33,046 nucleotides of DNA from CAYQAE01 sp964415445 [NCBI: uncultured archaeon] (lineage in GTDB: Archaea > CAYQAE01), in the NCBI GenBank assembly GCA_964415445.1, contig CAYQAE010000008.1, positions 2,032 through 35,077 of the forward strand. Reading direction: 5' to 3'. Under the pieces are notes generated by a model. That model did no database searches, was not told where the DNA came from, and saw only the letters and a program-made list of their open reading frames with translations. The translations under genes and the position numbers were made by a program. Positions 17,268 through 24,677 of the stretch are shown here, in pieces (position 1 is the first letter of the stretch; every line of letters starts with the position of its first letter).

Positions 17268-18356
17268 ATGTTTTATTTGATAAAATCAGAAATTAGGGAT
17301 AAATTAAGTTCTATGGGTGAACATATCTTTGATCTAATAAATAAGGATGAAAATCCTTGGATAGATATACCTGTGCGCTCTTATTCGAATATTGAATTTG
17401 ATGAAGATACAGGGTTATTAGATTTAGGTGATAAAAAATCAAGGAGATATTTTCTAAATTTAGGTCATGCTAAAAAATTTATGCAGACTACATTAGTTGC
17501 AGCTTTTTGTAAAGAATTAATAGGAGAAGGAGTCCATGCTAATTTAAGGGAAATGTTTTATTCACTAAAGCATACCGTAGGTGGAACAAAAGAGAATACT
17601 TTTGATGAACAGAGAGAATCAGATCCAATTGTAGTAGATTTAGAAGTTGCCCTAGATATTTTGAGGGAACAGATGCATGTAAATGCAGATAGACGTGGAG
17701 TTGCAGCAGGTCGTGTTACTATCCAAGATCGAGGAGATATTATCGATTGGAGTAAATTAGGCAGTGGTGGTTGGTCAATACCTAGTAATGTTGAAGATTT
17801 AACTATAAAAGATGCAAAAGCTGATTATATTTTAGTTGTGGAGAAAAATGCTACTTTTGATAGACTTCATGAAGATAAATTTTGGGATAGACACAATTGT
17901 ATTTTAGTAGGAACCCAAGGTCAAGCAGCACGTGGTATTCGTAGATTAATTCGACGTTTACATGAACAATTTGATCTACCTGTTTATGTCTTTGCAGATT
18001 GTGATGCATATGGATTCTATATTTATTCTGTTATAAAAATAGGTTCTATGAATTTAGCCCATGTTTCCCAAAAGTTAGGAACACCTAATGCAAAATTTTT
18101 GGGATTAACCATGTCAGATATAGAGCACTATGGTTTGGATAATTATACCATCAGAGCAACAGAAAGCGATCTCAAAAGGGTGGCTGAGCTTAAAAAATAT
18201 AGTTGGTTCTCTTCAGCCAAATGGCAGAGAGAATTAAATAAAATGAAAAAAAGAAAAATTAAAGCAGAACAGGAAGCATTAGCTTCTAAAAGGTTAAAAT
18301 TTGTCTCAGAAGAATATCTACCCAAAAAAATAGCTGAAAGAGATTTTGTAGAATAA
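17268..18356 (+). CDS. top6A: DNA topoisomerase VI subunit A
   Basis: The Spo11-like catalytic subunit of the archaeal type IIB topoisomerase, which makes the double-strand break in DNA for strand passage. At 362 residues it has the usual length. The winged-helix/CAP domain carries 'LREMFYSLKH' with the nucleophilic tyrosine at about residue 98. The Toprim domain carries 'VVEKNA' (glutamate about 192) and 'ADCDAYG' (aspartates about 244 and 246), the Mg2+ ligands. 'ILVGTQGQAARGIRRLIRRL' is the typical intervening helix. The ATG at 17268 follows AGGGG with almost no spacing, so the TTG at 17277 could be the real start. Subunit B, often adjacent in archaea, is not next to it here: the next gene is on the other strand. 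Confidence 0.95.
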   Translation: MFYLIKSEIRDKLSSMGEHIFDLINKDENPWIDIPVRSYSNIEFDEDTGLLDLGDKKSRRYFLNLGHAKKFMQTTLVAAFCKELIGEGVHANLREMFYSLKHTVGGTKENTFDEQRESDPIVVDLEVALDILREQMHVNADRRGVAAGRVTIQDRGDIIDWSKLGSGGWSIPSNVEDLTIKDAKADYILVVEKNATFDRLHEDKFWDRHNCILVGTQGQAARGIRRLIRRLHEQFDLPVYVFADCDAYGFYIYSVIKIGSMNLAHVSQKLGTPNAKFLGLTMSDIEHYGLDNYTIRATESDLKRVAELKKYSWFSSAKWQRELNKMKKRKIKAEQEALASKRLKFVSEEYLPKKIAERDFVE

Positions 18357-18361
18357 GTTTA

Positions 18362-19021
18362 TTATGGCCTTTGCATACCATATGGTGGTAGGGGCATTAA
18401 CATTCTTTTTTTTGGACTACGCATTATCGCAGCTGATATCATAAATAATATACAACCAATAAAGAAGAAAATAGGCGCTATTGTAAAATGCCATATATCT
18501 TTTGCAATTGTATTATTTAATTCCTCTGCAATATCTACTAAAACCTGTATTCCTGAAATAATAGATATAAAACCTAAAATTATCATTATAATTTTTAGTC
18601 CAATATTGTATTTAGCAATAGATATGAAACTTAAAATCATTAATATAACTGCTAATCCTGCCAATGTTCCATTATAATCTGTATCAAACGTTTCATCATA
18701 TTCTTCTAATGTTATCTCTTCATTGAGTCCTACTGCTGGAAGATTAAATCTTAACCAAGGCAAACTTATTGTAATAAGCATAAAAAACGAAAAAACTAAT
18801 GAAAAGAAAGCAGCAACTCTATGTCTATATTTCTTTTTTTTCATTGTTGAGGCTGCTGTTGTGGGATATTTGCTGACAGATGCTCCTTGATATGGCCCAT
18901 ATGTTTTTGGTGGATAATTTTGAGTTCGTGGATCCCATATTATAGGTGTACCACAATTGGGACATACTTTCATAGTTTCATTGATTTCAGCTTTGCAAGT
19001 TGCACATAATCCTTCTCTCAT
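18362..19021 (-). CDS. Zinc-ribbon membrane protein with four helices
   Basis: A 219-residue membrane protein of unknown function. The N-terminus has a zinc ribbon, 'CATC' then 'CPNCG', followed by a short Pro/Tyr-rich linker and a basic 'KKKKYRHR' stretch. Four predicted transmembrane helices follow, and the C-terminus is basic and Pro-rich. The basic segment before the first helix places the ribbon in the cytoplasm. The start at 19021 is chosen because GTGAT sits three bases upstream and the ribbon begins right after it; an in-frame ATG at 19069 would add 16 residues with no support. A TATA-like GATTTATATC around 19076-19085 fits a short leader. It resembles the many archaeal proteins that pair a zinc ribbon with membrane helices. 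Confidence 0.72.
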   Translation of the reverse strand: MREGLCATCKAEINETMKVCPNCGTPIIWDPRTQNYPPKTYGPYQGASVSKYPTTAASTMKKKKYRHRVAAFFSLVFSFFMLITISLPWLRFNLPAVGLNEEITLEEYDETFDTDYNGTLAGLAVILMILSFISIAKYNIGLKIIMIILGFISIISGIQVLVDIAEELNNTIAKDIWHFTIAPIFFFIGCILFMISAAIMRSPKKRMLMPLPPYGMQRP

Positions 19022-19024
19022 CCA

Positions 19025-19029
19025 ATCAC
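19025..19029 (-). promoter_or_regulatory. Shine-Dalgarno GTGAT deciding the start of the zinc-ribbon membrane protein
   Basis: On the minus strand GTGAT is followed by TGG and then the ATG at 19021, the same layout seen before several other genes in the window. It argues for the shorter protein. Confidence 0.6.
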
Positions 19030-19178
19030 AAAATAAATTTTGGACATATATCATTAAAAAAGTTCTCAAATCTCAGAGATATAAATCAAAAAAACATTAT
19101 ATTGATGTATATTTTTGAATATTATCATATTTATATTATTTTTTATTTTACAATTTTTTAATCTATATCATTGTTTAT

Positions 19179-19279
19179 GCCGAGGTGGCCCAGCCTGGCT
19201 AAGGCGCGAGCCTGGAGACAAAAAGCAAGATAGCTCGTTTCTCTTTGGAGAATCGTGGGTTCAAATCCCACCCTCGGCG
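19179..19279 (+). tRNA. tRNA-Ser(GGA) with a 14-nt intron
   Basis: The acceptor stem GCCGAGG pairs with CCTCGGC, with discriminator G73 as expected for archaeal serine tRNA. The D-arm is GCC/GGC, the anticodon stem CGAGC/GCTCG, the variable arm TTCTC/GAGAA (class II) and the T-arm GTGGG-TTCAAAT-CCCAC. The anticodon loop CTGGAG+A gives anticodon GGA (19214-19216). It is split after position 37 by ACAAAAAGCAAGAT (19218-19231), the canonical archaeal intron site. The bulge-helix-bulge is relaxed: CTGG against CAAG has three of four pairs. No CCA is encoded. An ORF running through this gene is spurious. Confidence 0.93.
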
Positions 19280-19328
19280 TTTAGTATTATTTTATTTGTT
19301 TTTGTAATCAATATATGAAGTTGATAAA

Positions 19329-20870
19329 TTGAAATTAAATATCGATAATTTAGAAAAAGAAGATCTTGAAGCTTTAAAAAAAGGTTTAGCTAGAGAGTTA
19401 AATCTAGGAAAGATACCAAAAAATTCTGAAGTAATTGAGCTATTAAAAGATAATGGTTTAAAATATAAATTTAGATTAAAACCAACTCGTACTATCTCTG
19501 GTGTTTCAGTTATTGCTGTGATGACAAAACCTCAAAAATGTCCCCATGGAAGATGCACATATTGTCCAGGTGATGTAAGCTATGCACCACAAAGCTATAC
19601 GGGGCACGAGCCTGCTGCCATGCGGGGAATTCAACATAATTTTGATCCGTTTGATCAAATAAAATCACGAATAAATCAATTAACTAAAATAGGTCACCCC
19701 ACAGACAAAATAGAGCTTATTATTATGGGTGGAACTTTTCTATCGTATGATAAAAATTATGTATATAATTTTGTAAAGAGGTCTTTTGATGCTCTAAATT
19801 CTTACTCTCAAAATGAACCTTCAAAAAACTTAGATGAAGCAAAAAAAATTAATGAGACAGCTAAAAAACGATGTGTTGCACTTTGCATTGAATCTAGGCC
19901 TGATTATGCTAAAGAAAAACAAGCTGATATGATGCTTAATTTAGGCACAACTAGAGTTGAAATTGGTGTTCAATCCTTAAGTGATTCAATATACAAAAGA
20001 GTTGAGCGTGGCCATAGCATAGATGACGTTGCCGCATCCACACAAATTCTCAAAGACAGTGGCTTTAAAACTTTATATCATATGATGCCAGGTCTGTATC
20101 AAACTCCTGATGAAGATCTCTCTATGTTTAGAAAACTTTATTCAGATTCTAACTTCCGCCCAGACGGACTTAAAATTTATCCTTGTTTAGTATTAAAAGG
20201 GACTAAAGTTTATAAAGAGTGGATAGAAGGTAAATTTAAACCAATAGATTTAGATCAAGCAATAGAATTAATATTAAAGATTAAACAACTTCTTCCAAAA
20301 TATACAAGAACTATGAGGATAAATCGAGATATTCCTACAACTTTAGTTGATGCTGGTGTTTTAAAATCTAACATTGGCCAGATGGTGTATCAAGAGATGG
20401 AAAAAAGAAATTTAAAATGTAGATGCATCAGATGCAGAGAAGTTGGACACCTTGCAAAAAAATACGGTATTTATCCTAAAGATATTGATTTTTGCAAAGA
20501 AGTCTATTCAGCATCTGGGGGTAAAGAGCTATTTTTAAGTTATGAAGATATCTCTCAAGATATTTTAATTGGCTTTTTGAGACTTAGAATTCCTTCACCA
20601 AACGTACATAGAAAGGAAATAGATGAAAATACTGCAATAGTGAGACAACTTAATGTTTTTTCTCCCTCTGCTCCAATAGGTAAAAAAATAGATTCATCCT
20701 ATCAGCATAGAGGATATGGAAAAAAACTTCTGAATAAAGCAGAAGTTATTTCAAAAGAAGAATATGATATAAAAAAGCTATTGGTAATTAGTGGTGTAGG
20801 TGCAAGAGAATATTATAGAAAACATGGATATACTTTCGATGGAACTTATATGAAAAAAGATTTAGCTTAA
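19329..20870 (+). CDS. elp3: Elp3 family tRNA uridine(34) acetyltransferase/radical SAM enzyme
   Basis: A 513-residue archaeal Elp3. The enzyme uses a radical-SAM cluster and acetyl-CoA to build the carboxymethyl group on wobble uridine 34 of tRNA. The N-terminal 'CPHGRCTYC' gives the Cx4Cx2C cluster motif (C71, C76, C79), followed by 'GDVSYAPQSYTGHEPAAMR' and 'GGTFLS', typical of the family. The middle has 'RVEIGVQSLSD'. The C-terminal GNAT domain has 'YQHRGYGKKLLNKAE' for acetyl-CoA and 'YYRKHGYTFDG' at the end. The start is a TTG at 19329; the nearby ATG (19315) is in another frame. It lies 49 bases after tRNA-Ser(GGA) on the same strand. Archaea usually have Elp3 without other Elongator subunits, as seems the case here. 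Confidence 0.94.
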   Translation: MKLNIDNLEKEDLEALKKGLARELNLGKIPKNSEVIELLKDNGLKYKFRLKPTRTISGVSVIAVMTKPQKCPHGRCTYCPGDVSYAPQSYTGHEPAAMRGIQHNFDPFDQIKSRINQLTKIGHPTDKIELIIMGGTFLSYDKNYVYNFVKRSFDALNSYSQNEPSKNLDEAKKINETAKKRCVALCIESRPDYAKEKQADMMLNLGTTRVEIGVQSLSDSIYKRVERGHSIDDVAASTQILKDSGFKTLYHMMPGLYQTPDEDLSMFRKLYSDSNFRPDGLKIYPCLVLKGTKVYKEWIEGKFKPIDLDQAIELILKIKQLLPKYTRTMRINRDIPTTLVDAGVLKSNIGQMVYQEMEKRNLKCRCIRCREVGHLAKKYGIYPKDIDFCKEVYSASGGKELFLSYEDISQDILIGFLRLRIPSPNVHRKEIDENTAIVRQLNVFSPSAPIGKKIDSSYQHRGYGKKLLNKAEVISKEEYDIKKLLVISGVGAREYYRKHGYTFDGTYMKKDLA

Positions 20871-20945
20871 TTTTGGATCTTTAAAAATAAAAATAAGATG
20901 ATATATTTTATTAATTCAAAATATATTACACTAAAGGGTGTGATT

Positions 20946-20961
20946 AAAAAGATTTATAAAC
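20946..20961 (+). promoter_or_regulatory. BRE/TATA promoter of the cold-shock gene
   Basis: AAAAAGA plus TTTATAAA (core 20953-20960) repeats the pattern AAAAAGATTTATA found before the giant surface-protein gene. Transcription would start near 20983, about 200 bases before the start codon. A second TATA-like run, TTATATAAAA at 20971-20980 region, would still leave a leader of about 180 bases. Confidence 0.6.
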
Positions 20962-20982
20962 CATAAATAATTATATAAAAAT

Positions 20983-21184
20983 GTATTAATAAGTAAGATA
21001 TGTAAAATTTTCAAAAAACGGTGTAGTATAGGCAATGGATTTAGAAAGTAGTTATTTGTTGTTGACTTTATATAAAAATCGATTCTATTTTGATACAGAT
21101 TATATAAATGAATTGTGTTTAGTAAAGGAGTTCTATAGTGTATATACCGCGTGATAGGAAATTGACAAAATAGGAGGAAATAAG
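20983..21184 (+). promoter_or_regulatory. Long 5' leader of the cold-shock gene, with A/U hairpin
   Basis: The 314-base gap between Elp3 and the cold-shock gene holds a promoter and then roughly 200 untranslated bases. Within them TTTATATA (21067-21074) and TATATAAA (21101-21108) form an 8-9 pair stem made only of A-U pairs. Close to the gene is the strongest Shine-Dalgarno site of the window, AGGAGG at 21172-21177, seven bases before the ATG. A 39-codon ORF (21035-21154) covers the hairpin. Long structured leaders control bacterial cspA in response to temperature; a similar role here is inference. Confidence 0.45.
21035..21154 (+). CDS. Possible 39-codon leader ORF upstream of the cold-shock gene
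   Basis: An ATG-started ORF of 39 codons ending in TGA, 30 bases before the cold-shock start. The peptide begins MDLESSYLLL and is rich in Tyr, Leu and Phe. A weak GGTG lies 12 bases upstream of the ATG. In such AT-rich DNA an ORF this long is unusual but not rare. It could be a leader peptide, a small protein or chance. No family was recognised. Confidence 0.3.
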   Translation: MDLESSYLLLTLYKNRFYFDTDYINELCLVKEFYSVYTA

Positions 21185-21388
21185 ATGGTTTCTGGAAAAG
21201 TTAAGTGGTTTAATCCTAAAAGGGGATATGGCTTTATCCAGCAAGAAAATGGCGAAGATGTTTTCGTCCATTATTCAGCTATCAGTATGGAAGGATTTGC
21301 AACCTTAAATCCTGACGAAGAAGTTGAATTTGAAATTGTTGATGGAGATAAAGGACCACAAGCAGCAAATGTAGTAAAAAAGGAATAA
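21185..21388 (+). CDS. cspA: Cold-shock domain protein (CspA family)
   Basis: A 67-residue single cold-shock domain that binds single-stranded RNA and DNA and acts as an RNA chaperone. Start '[15 protein letters not shown]' contains RNP1 (about residues 16-20) and 'DVFVHY' is RNP2; the end 'GPQAANVV' is also canonical. It is close to bacterial Csp proteins in length and motifs. Cold-shock domain genes are patchy in archaea, which suggests an old transfer from bacteria. AGGAGG seven bases upstream fixes the start. It is monocistronic: a hairpin terminator follows, and the next gene converges. Confidence 0.95.
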   Translation: MVSGKVKWFNPKRGYGFIQQENGEDVFVHYSAISMEGFATLNPDEEVEFEIVDGDKGPQAANVVKKE

Positions 21389-21427
21389 AGTTTGATTGAG
21401 TATTTAGAATATTGAATATATTTTGTT

Positions 21428-21470
21428 TTTCTCAAAATTAAACATTTTGAGAAACTATTTTTTATTTTTT
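21428..21470 (+). terminator. Hairpin plus T-tract terminator after the cold-shock gene
   Basis: TTTCTCAAAAT (21428-21438) and ATTTTGAGAAA (21444-21454) form a perfect 11-pair stem with a five-base loop. A T-rich tract follows (21457-21470). It resembles a bacterial intrinsic terminator, unusual for archaea, where a U-tract alone is common, and could have come along with the cold-shock gene. Confidence 0.7.
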
Positions 21471-22328
21471 AGTAGTTTTAATGTCAGCTCCACATTTGTG
21501 GCATTTAATTGATCTAGGTAATAAAACAGCGTTACAGTTTAGACATTTTGCTACAGTTCTTTTTCCACAAAAAGGGCAAAATGAAGCTACAACAGGGAAA
21601 GTTTTTCCACAATTACTACAAGTTTTTGTCCCTCTTGCTTTGAATGGAGATATTACTTTAAGTTCTCTTCTGGGTCCAACTTTCATAACAGGTATTTTCT
21701 TAAATTCAGATTTGGATTTGACAATAACCTCTTCTTTTTTGGTTTCCCTATTTTCTGTCGGTGTTTGGAATTTTGGTTTTGTGAAATTTTTGATATTTAT
21801 CTTTCTAAATCCTTTTTGGGGTTGTTTGCGGGGGGATAATTTTATTATTTTAGTTTCACCGTCTTTTGTCTCAGTATTAGTTTGTTTAGGTATTTTTGGA
21901 CTAATTTTTGGAGCATAAGTTTTTGATTTAGGTGATAATTTCATTAATGCTCTTGATTTTTCTCTCTCTCTTTTTTTTGATAAAATCATTCTATTTTTTT
22001 GAATCTCTTTTTGAGTTAGTTGACTTTGTGCTCGAGTTTTTGGTTTTATTCTCATAATCTGTGATTTAATTTTATCTCTTGAGACAGGACTTTTTCTAAT
22101 ACCCCAACTTTTTTGAGTAGGTTTGGGTTTTCTTTGAATTTTGATCTGCTTTTTTGATTTAACTTCTATGTCTTGAAGTTCAGAAGGAATAGTTAAGGCT
22201 TCTTTTTTTTCTTTAATAGATTTTTTGAAGCTTATTTTTCCCTTTAAAAATAAAATTAAGAAAAAGATGACCGCTACTGAGGCTATGATCAAAATTAATA
22301 AAACGAAAGTATTTATCATATTAACCAT
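21462..22328 (-). CDS. Membrane-anchored, very basic protein with C-terminal zinc ribbons
   Basis: A 288-residue protein of unknown function in three parts. Residues about 7-28 form one transmembrane helix followed at once by lysines, so the rest should be in the cytoplasm. Residues about 30-230 are low-complexity and packed with Lys, Arg, Pro, Gln and Ser, giving a strongly positive, probably disordered tail. Residues about 235-285 hold two zinc-ribbon modules ('CSNCGK..CPFCGK' and 'CLNCNA..CHKCGA' patterns). This layout could tether nucleic acid or ribosomes to the membrane, but that is a guess. No Shine-Dalgarno site precedes the ATG. It diverges from the five-ribbon gene. Confidence 0.65.
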   Translation of the reverse strand: MVNMINTFVLLILIIASVAVIFFLILFLKGKISFKKSIKEKKEALTIPSELQDIEVKSKKQIKIQRKPKPTQKSWGIRKSPVSRDKIKSQIMRIKPKTRAQSQLTQKEIQKNRMILSKKREREKSRALMKLSPKSKTYAPKISPKIPKQTNTETKDGETKIIKLSPRKQPQKGFRKINIKNFTKPKFQTPTENRETKKEEVIVKSKSEFKKIPVMKVGPRRELKVISPFKARGTKTCSNCGKTFPVVASFCPFCGKRTVAKCLNCNAVLLPRSIKCHKCGADIKTTKK

Positions 22329-22456
22329 TTGGATGTTAGGTAATTAATATTTTAAAATATCGATGTTTTAAATATATTAAGTTACTTTGATAATAAATTT
22401 AAAATATATTTTAATGATAATTATTTGGGATGTCTTTATAATTTGGAGATGAAATA

Positions 22457-23203
22457 ATGTCTTGGGAAATCACAGGTAAATGTCCGGAGTGTGGAACAGA
22501 TCTTCTTGATGGGGCTAAATTCTGTATGAGATGTGGATATACTGTAGAAGAAGAAAGTGATGAAAAAAAAGAAGAAAAAGTTGATAAAAAAGAATCTCAA
22601 ATAGAAGAATTAGGATTAAGTCAGGAAAAAAAGGATGAGAAAAATAAAGAAGAAGTAGATGTGGATGAATTAGATATATCTTTTGAGGATCTTGAACCTG
22701 AAGCGTCTAAAGAACCAAAAGAAAAACCTAAAAAGGAAACTAAAGAAGAAACAAAAAAGAAAGAAAAGACAAAGGAAGAGAAGCCTGAATTATCGAAACC
22801 GAAAGATATTCCTAAAGAACCTCCTAAGAAGGAAGATATCAAAGCTTCTAAAGTGCAAGAAAATATATCATTGGAAGATAGAAAGAAAGAAGATGCAAAA
22901 AAGTGTTTAAGCTGTGGACATCCAGTTCCACCAGGATCCAAATTTTGTATAAATTGTGGAATTCGTATTACTAAACCTAAATGTCCTAAATGTAATTTAA
23001 AAAATGAATTCGATGCCAAATTTTGTTCCGAATGTGGTACGCCTTTGTTAACTAAATGTCCTTCATGTGATTCTGAATTAACTGATGATTCAAAATTTTG
23101 TATTCATTGCGGTATGAATTTACATCCCACTTGTCCTAATTGTAAAGCAAATTTGCCAGCAGGCGCAGAATATTGTGCAAAGTGTGGGAAAAAAATAGAA
23201 TAA
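22457..23203 (+). CDS. Five-zinc-ribbon protein with a Lys/Glu-rich linker
   Basis: A 248-residue soluble protein of unknown function. An N-terminal zinc ribbon (C9, C12, C23, C26) is followed by about 120 residues of Lys/Glu/Pro-rich, probably disordered sequence. Four further ribbons stand in tandem to the C-terminus, each with the spacing C-x2-C, about 10-11 residues, C-x2-C. This is the double-zinc-ribbon (DZR) type found in many archaeal proteins of unknown role. The ATG has GGAGAT about seven bases upstream and TTTAAAATATA (about 22396-22406) as likely TATA. Its mirrored charge (acidic here, basic in the divergent neighbour) suggests the two might interact, which is speculation. Confidence 0.72.
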   Translation: MSWEITGKCPECGTDLLDGAKFCMRCGYTVEEESDEKKEEKVDKKESQIEELGLSQEKKDEKNKEEVDVDELDISFEDLEPEASKEPKEKPKKETKEETKKKEKTKEEKPELSKPKDIPKEPPKKEDIKASKVQENISLEDRKKEDAKKCLSCGHPVPPGSKFCINCGIRITKPKCPKCNLKNEFDAKFCSECGTPLLTKCPSCDSELTDDSKFCIHCGMNLHPTCPNCKANLPAGAEYCAKCGKKIE

Positions 23204-23208
23204 ATATA

Positions 23209-23302
23209 TGGGCCTGGAGGGATTTGAACCCCCGACCTATTGGTCACTTCCACTTTTTCATGTCCGAAGCCAATCGCGCCATCCAAGCTACGCCACAGAC
23301 CC
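23209..23302 (-). tRNA. tRNA-Arg(TCG) with a 19-nt intron
   Basis: Read on the minus strand, GGGTCTG pairs with CAGGCCC (one G-U), D-arm GCG/CGC, anticodon stem ATTGG/CCAAT, T-arm GGGGG-TTCAAAT-CCCTC and discriminator A. The loop CTTCGG+A gives anticodon TCG (23265-23267). The intron (23245-23263) follows position 37, the canonical site. The bulge-helix-bulge is perfect: CTTC pairs with GAAG, flanked by bulges GG^A and TG^A. It lies five bases after the convergent zinc-ribbon gene and just downstream of the aminotransferase gene on the same strand. No CCA is encoded. Confidence 0.92.
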
Positions 23303-23307
23303 AAAAA

Positions 23308-24468
23308 CTAATTTTTTGAGAATATTTCAATCGCTGCTTTAGTTCCTTCTCCTATATTAAAATTATGGCCTGCTTTATGTAAAACTAATTCTAAAGAAGC
23401 AATTGCAGCCAATATATCTCGCTCTGAGGTAATTCCCATATGGGCTATCCTAAAAATTTTTCCTGCTAAATTTGCTTGACCTCCAGCTAAGGTTATACCA
23501 TATTCATTTTTCATAGGTCCTCTTATATCTTTATCTTCTATTGATTTTGGTATTTTTACTGAAGTTACTGTCTCAGACATTGTAATTTTGTCTTTTACAA
23601 AAAATTCTAAATTCATAGCTTCAATTGCAGCCCGCACTGCTTCTGCCATAATTTTATGTCTATTTATTCTTTTGTCTATTCCTTCCTCTATTATCATTTT
23701 CAATGCTTCAACTAAAGCATATATCATAGATATAGGATGAGTAAAAGGCATATTTCCTTCTGATTTTTTCAATGCATCTTTATATCTTTTGAGATCTAAA
23801 TAATATGCTTTTCTATCATTTTTCTCAATTACATTCCATGCTTTATCTGATATCGACACAAAAGCAAGACCAGGCGGAAGAGATAATGCTTTTTGTGAGC
23901 CTGATACGCATAGATCAATATTGTAATTATCTACTTCTATGTTGTCTCCTGATAGAGAAGATACACAATCAACTACAAATAATGCTTTTTTATCTTTTAG
24001 AAAATTACCTATCTCTCCTATAGGTGTTTTTACACCAGTACTTGTTTCATTATGAACTAGGGCAATTGCATCTATATCGTCAGTAAATTTTTCTTTTATA
24101 TCCTCTAATATTACACTCTCTCCATATTCTTTTTTTATTTCAATTACATCTGCACCATAGGAGAGTGCAATATCTCTAAATCTCTCTGAAAATTTTCCAA
24201 AAGTGGGTATGATCATTTTAGATCCTTTGTATGAAATGTTGCCTAATGCTGCATCCATACCAGATGTAGAGCTACCTGCTAAAATTATAACATCATTTTT
24301 TGTTTTAAATATCTCTTTGAGCATATTTCTTGCTTTTGCAACTATTTCTTCAAAATCTTTTTCTCTATGGGCCATTATCGGTTTGGATAATTCTCTTAAT
24401 ACTCTAGGATGTACTGAAACCGGCCCAGGAATCATTAAAATATTTCTTTCTAAATCCAACTTTTTCAC
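23308..24468 (-). CDS. Class V aminotransferase, serine-pyruvate/alanine-glyoxylate type
   Basis: A 386-residue PLP enzyme of the small-subunit class V group (alanine:glyoxylate, serine:pyruvate, or phosphonoacetate-type transaminases; methanogens use related enzymes for aspartate or serine). The N-terminal 'LMIPGPVSVHPRVL' and 'HREKDF' are the hallmark of the group. 'GSSTSGMDAA' binds the PLP phosphate, 'VDCVSSLSGD' has the PLP aspartate and 'SGSQKAL' the Schiff-base lysine (about 193). 'FRIAHMG' near the end carries the substrate arginine. Substrate specificity cannot be read off. The first codon is GTG at 24468, but GGTGA overlapping it would fit better as ribosome site for the TTG at 24459. 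Confidence 0.85.
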   Translation of the reverse strand: MKKLDLERNILMIPGPVSVHPRVLRELSKPIMAHREKDFEEIVAKARNMLKEIFKTKNDVIILAGSSTSGMDAALGNISYKGSKMIIPTFGKFSERFRDIALSYGADVIEIKKEYGESVILEDIKEKFTDDIDAIALVHNETSTGVKTPIGEIGNFLKDKKALFVVDCVSSLSGDNIEVDNYNIDLCVSGSQKALSLPPGLAFVSISDKAWNVIEKNDRKAYYLDLKRYKDALKKSEGNMPFTHPISMIYALVEALKMIIEEGIDKRINRHKIMAEAVRAAIEAMNLEFFVKDKITMSETVTSVKIPKSIEDKDIRGPMKNEYGITLAGGQANLAGKIFRIAHMGITSERDILAAIASLELVLHKAGHNFNIGEGTKAAIEIFSKN

Positions 24469-24577
24469 CGACCTCTAAAATCTTCTTTGTTGTATTTTTA
24501 GATTAAAACATTTAATATATAAATTTACAGATTTGATAAATTATATCCACTTTATTCGACTTATTTTTTAAAATATA

Positions 24578-24677
24578 CGCCGAGGGGGAGATTTGAACTC
24601 CCGCGGTGTTTCCACCAGTAGATCTCGAGTCTACCGCGTACTAATGTATGTTCTTAGCCGGACTAGACTACCTCGGC
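24578..24677 (-). tRNA. tRNA-Ser(CGA) with a non-canonical D-arm intron
   Basis: Minus strand: acceptor GCCGAGG/CCTCGGC with G73, anticodon stem GTAGA/TCTAC, uninterrupted loop CTCGAGA with anticodon CGA (24625-24627), variable arm GGTG/CACC and T-arm GGGAG-TTCAAAT-CTCCC. As it stands the D-arm is 15 bases too long. Removing the predicted intron (24638-24652) gives GTC..GGC and the string GGCTAAGGCG, identical to that part of tRNA-Ser(GGA) in this window. The gene is otherwise intact, so it is probably functional after splicing. Confidence 0.9.
24638..24652 (-). other. Predicted 15-nt tRNA intron between D-stem positions 23 and 24
   Basis: Bulge-helix-bulge folding supports this excision. 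The outer helix is CCG/CGG, the central four-pair helix GCTA/TAGT (one G-U), and the three-base bulges AG^A and AC^G carry the cuts. The same helix-plus-bulge rule exactly predicts the canonical intron of tRNA-Arg in this window. The spliced product restores a four-pair D-stem (G10-C25, T11-G24, C12-G23, T13-A22). Confidence 0.8.

Noticed and set aside
19115-19318. A 67-codon ORF on the plus strand
   Set aside because: It runs through the tRNA-Ser(GGA) gene, and its middle is the tRNA sequence read in frame.
23104-23304. A 66-codon ORF on the minus strand
   Set aside because: It covers tRNA-Arg(TCG) and the antisense of the five-ribbon gene; there is no protein-like signal.
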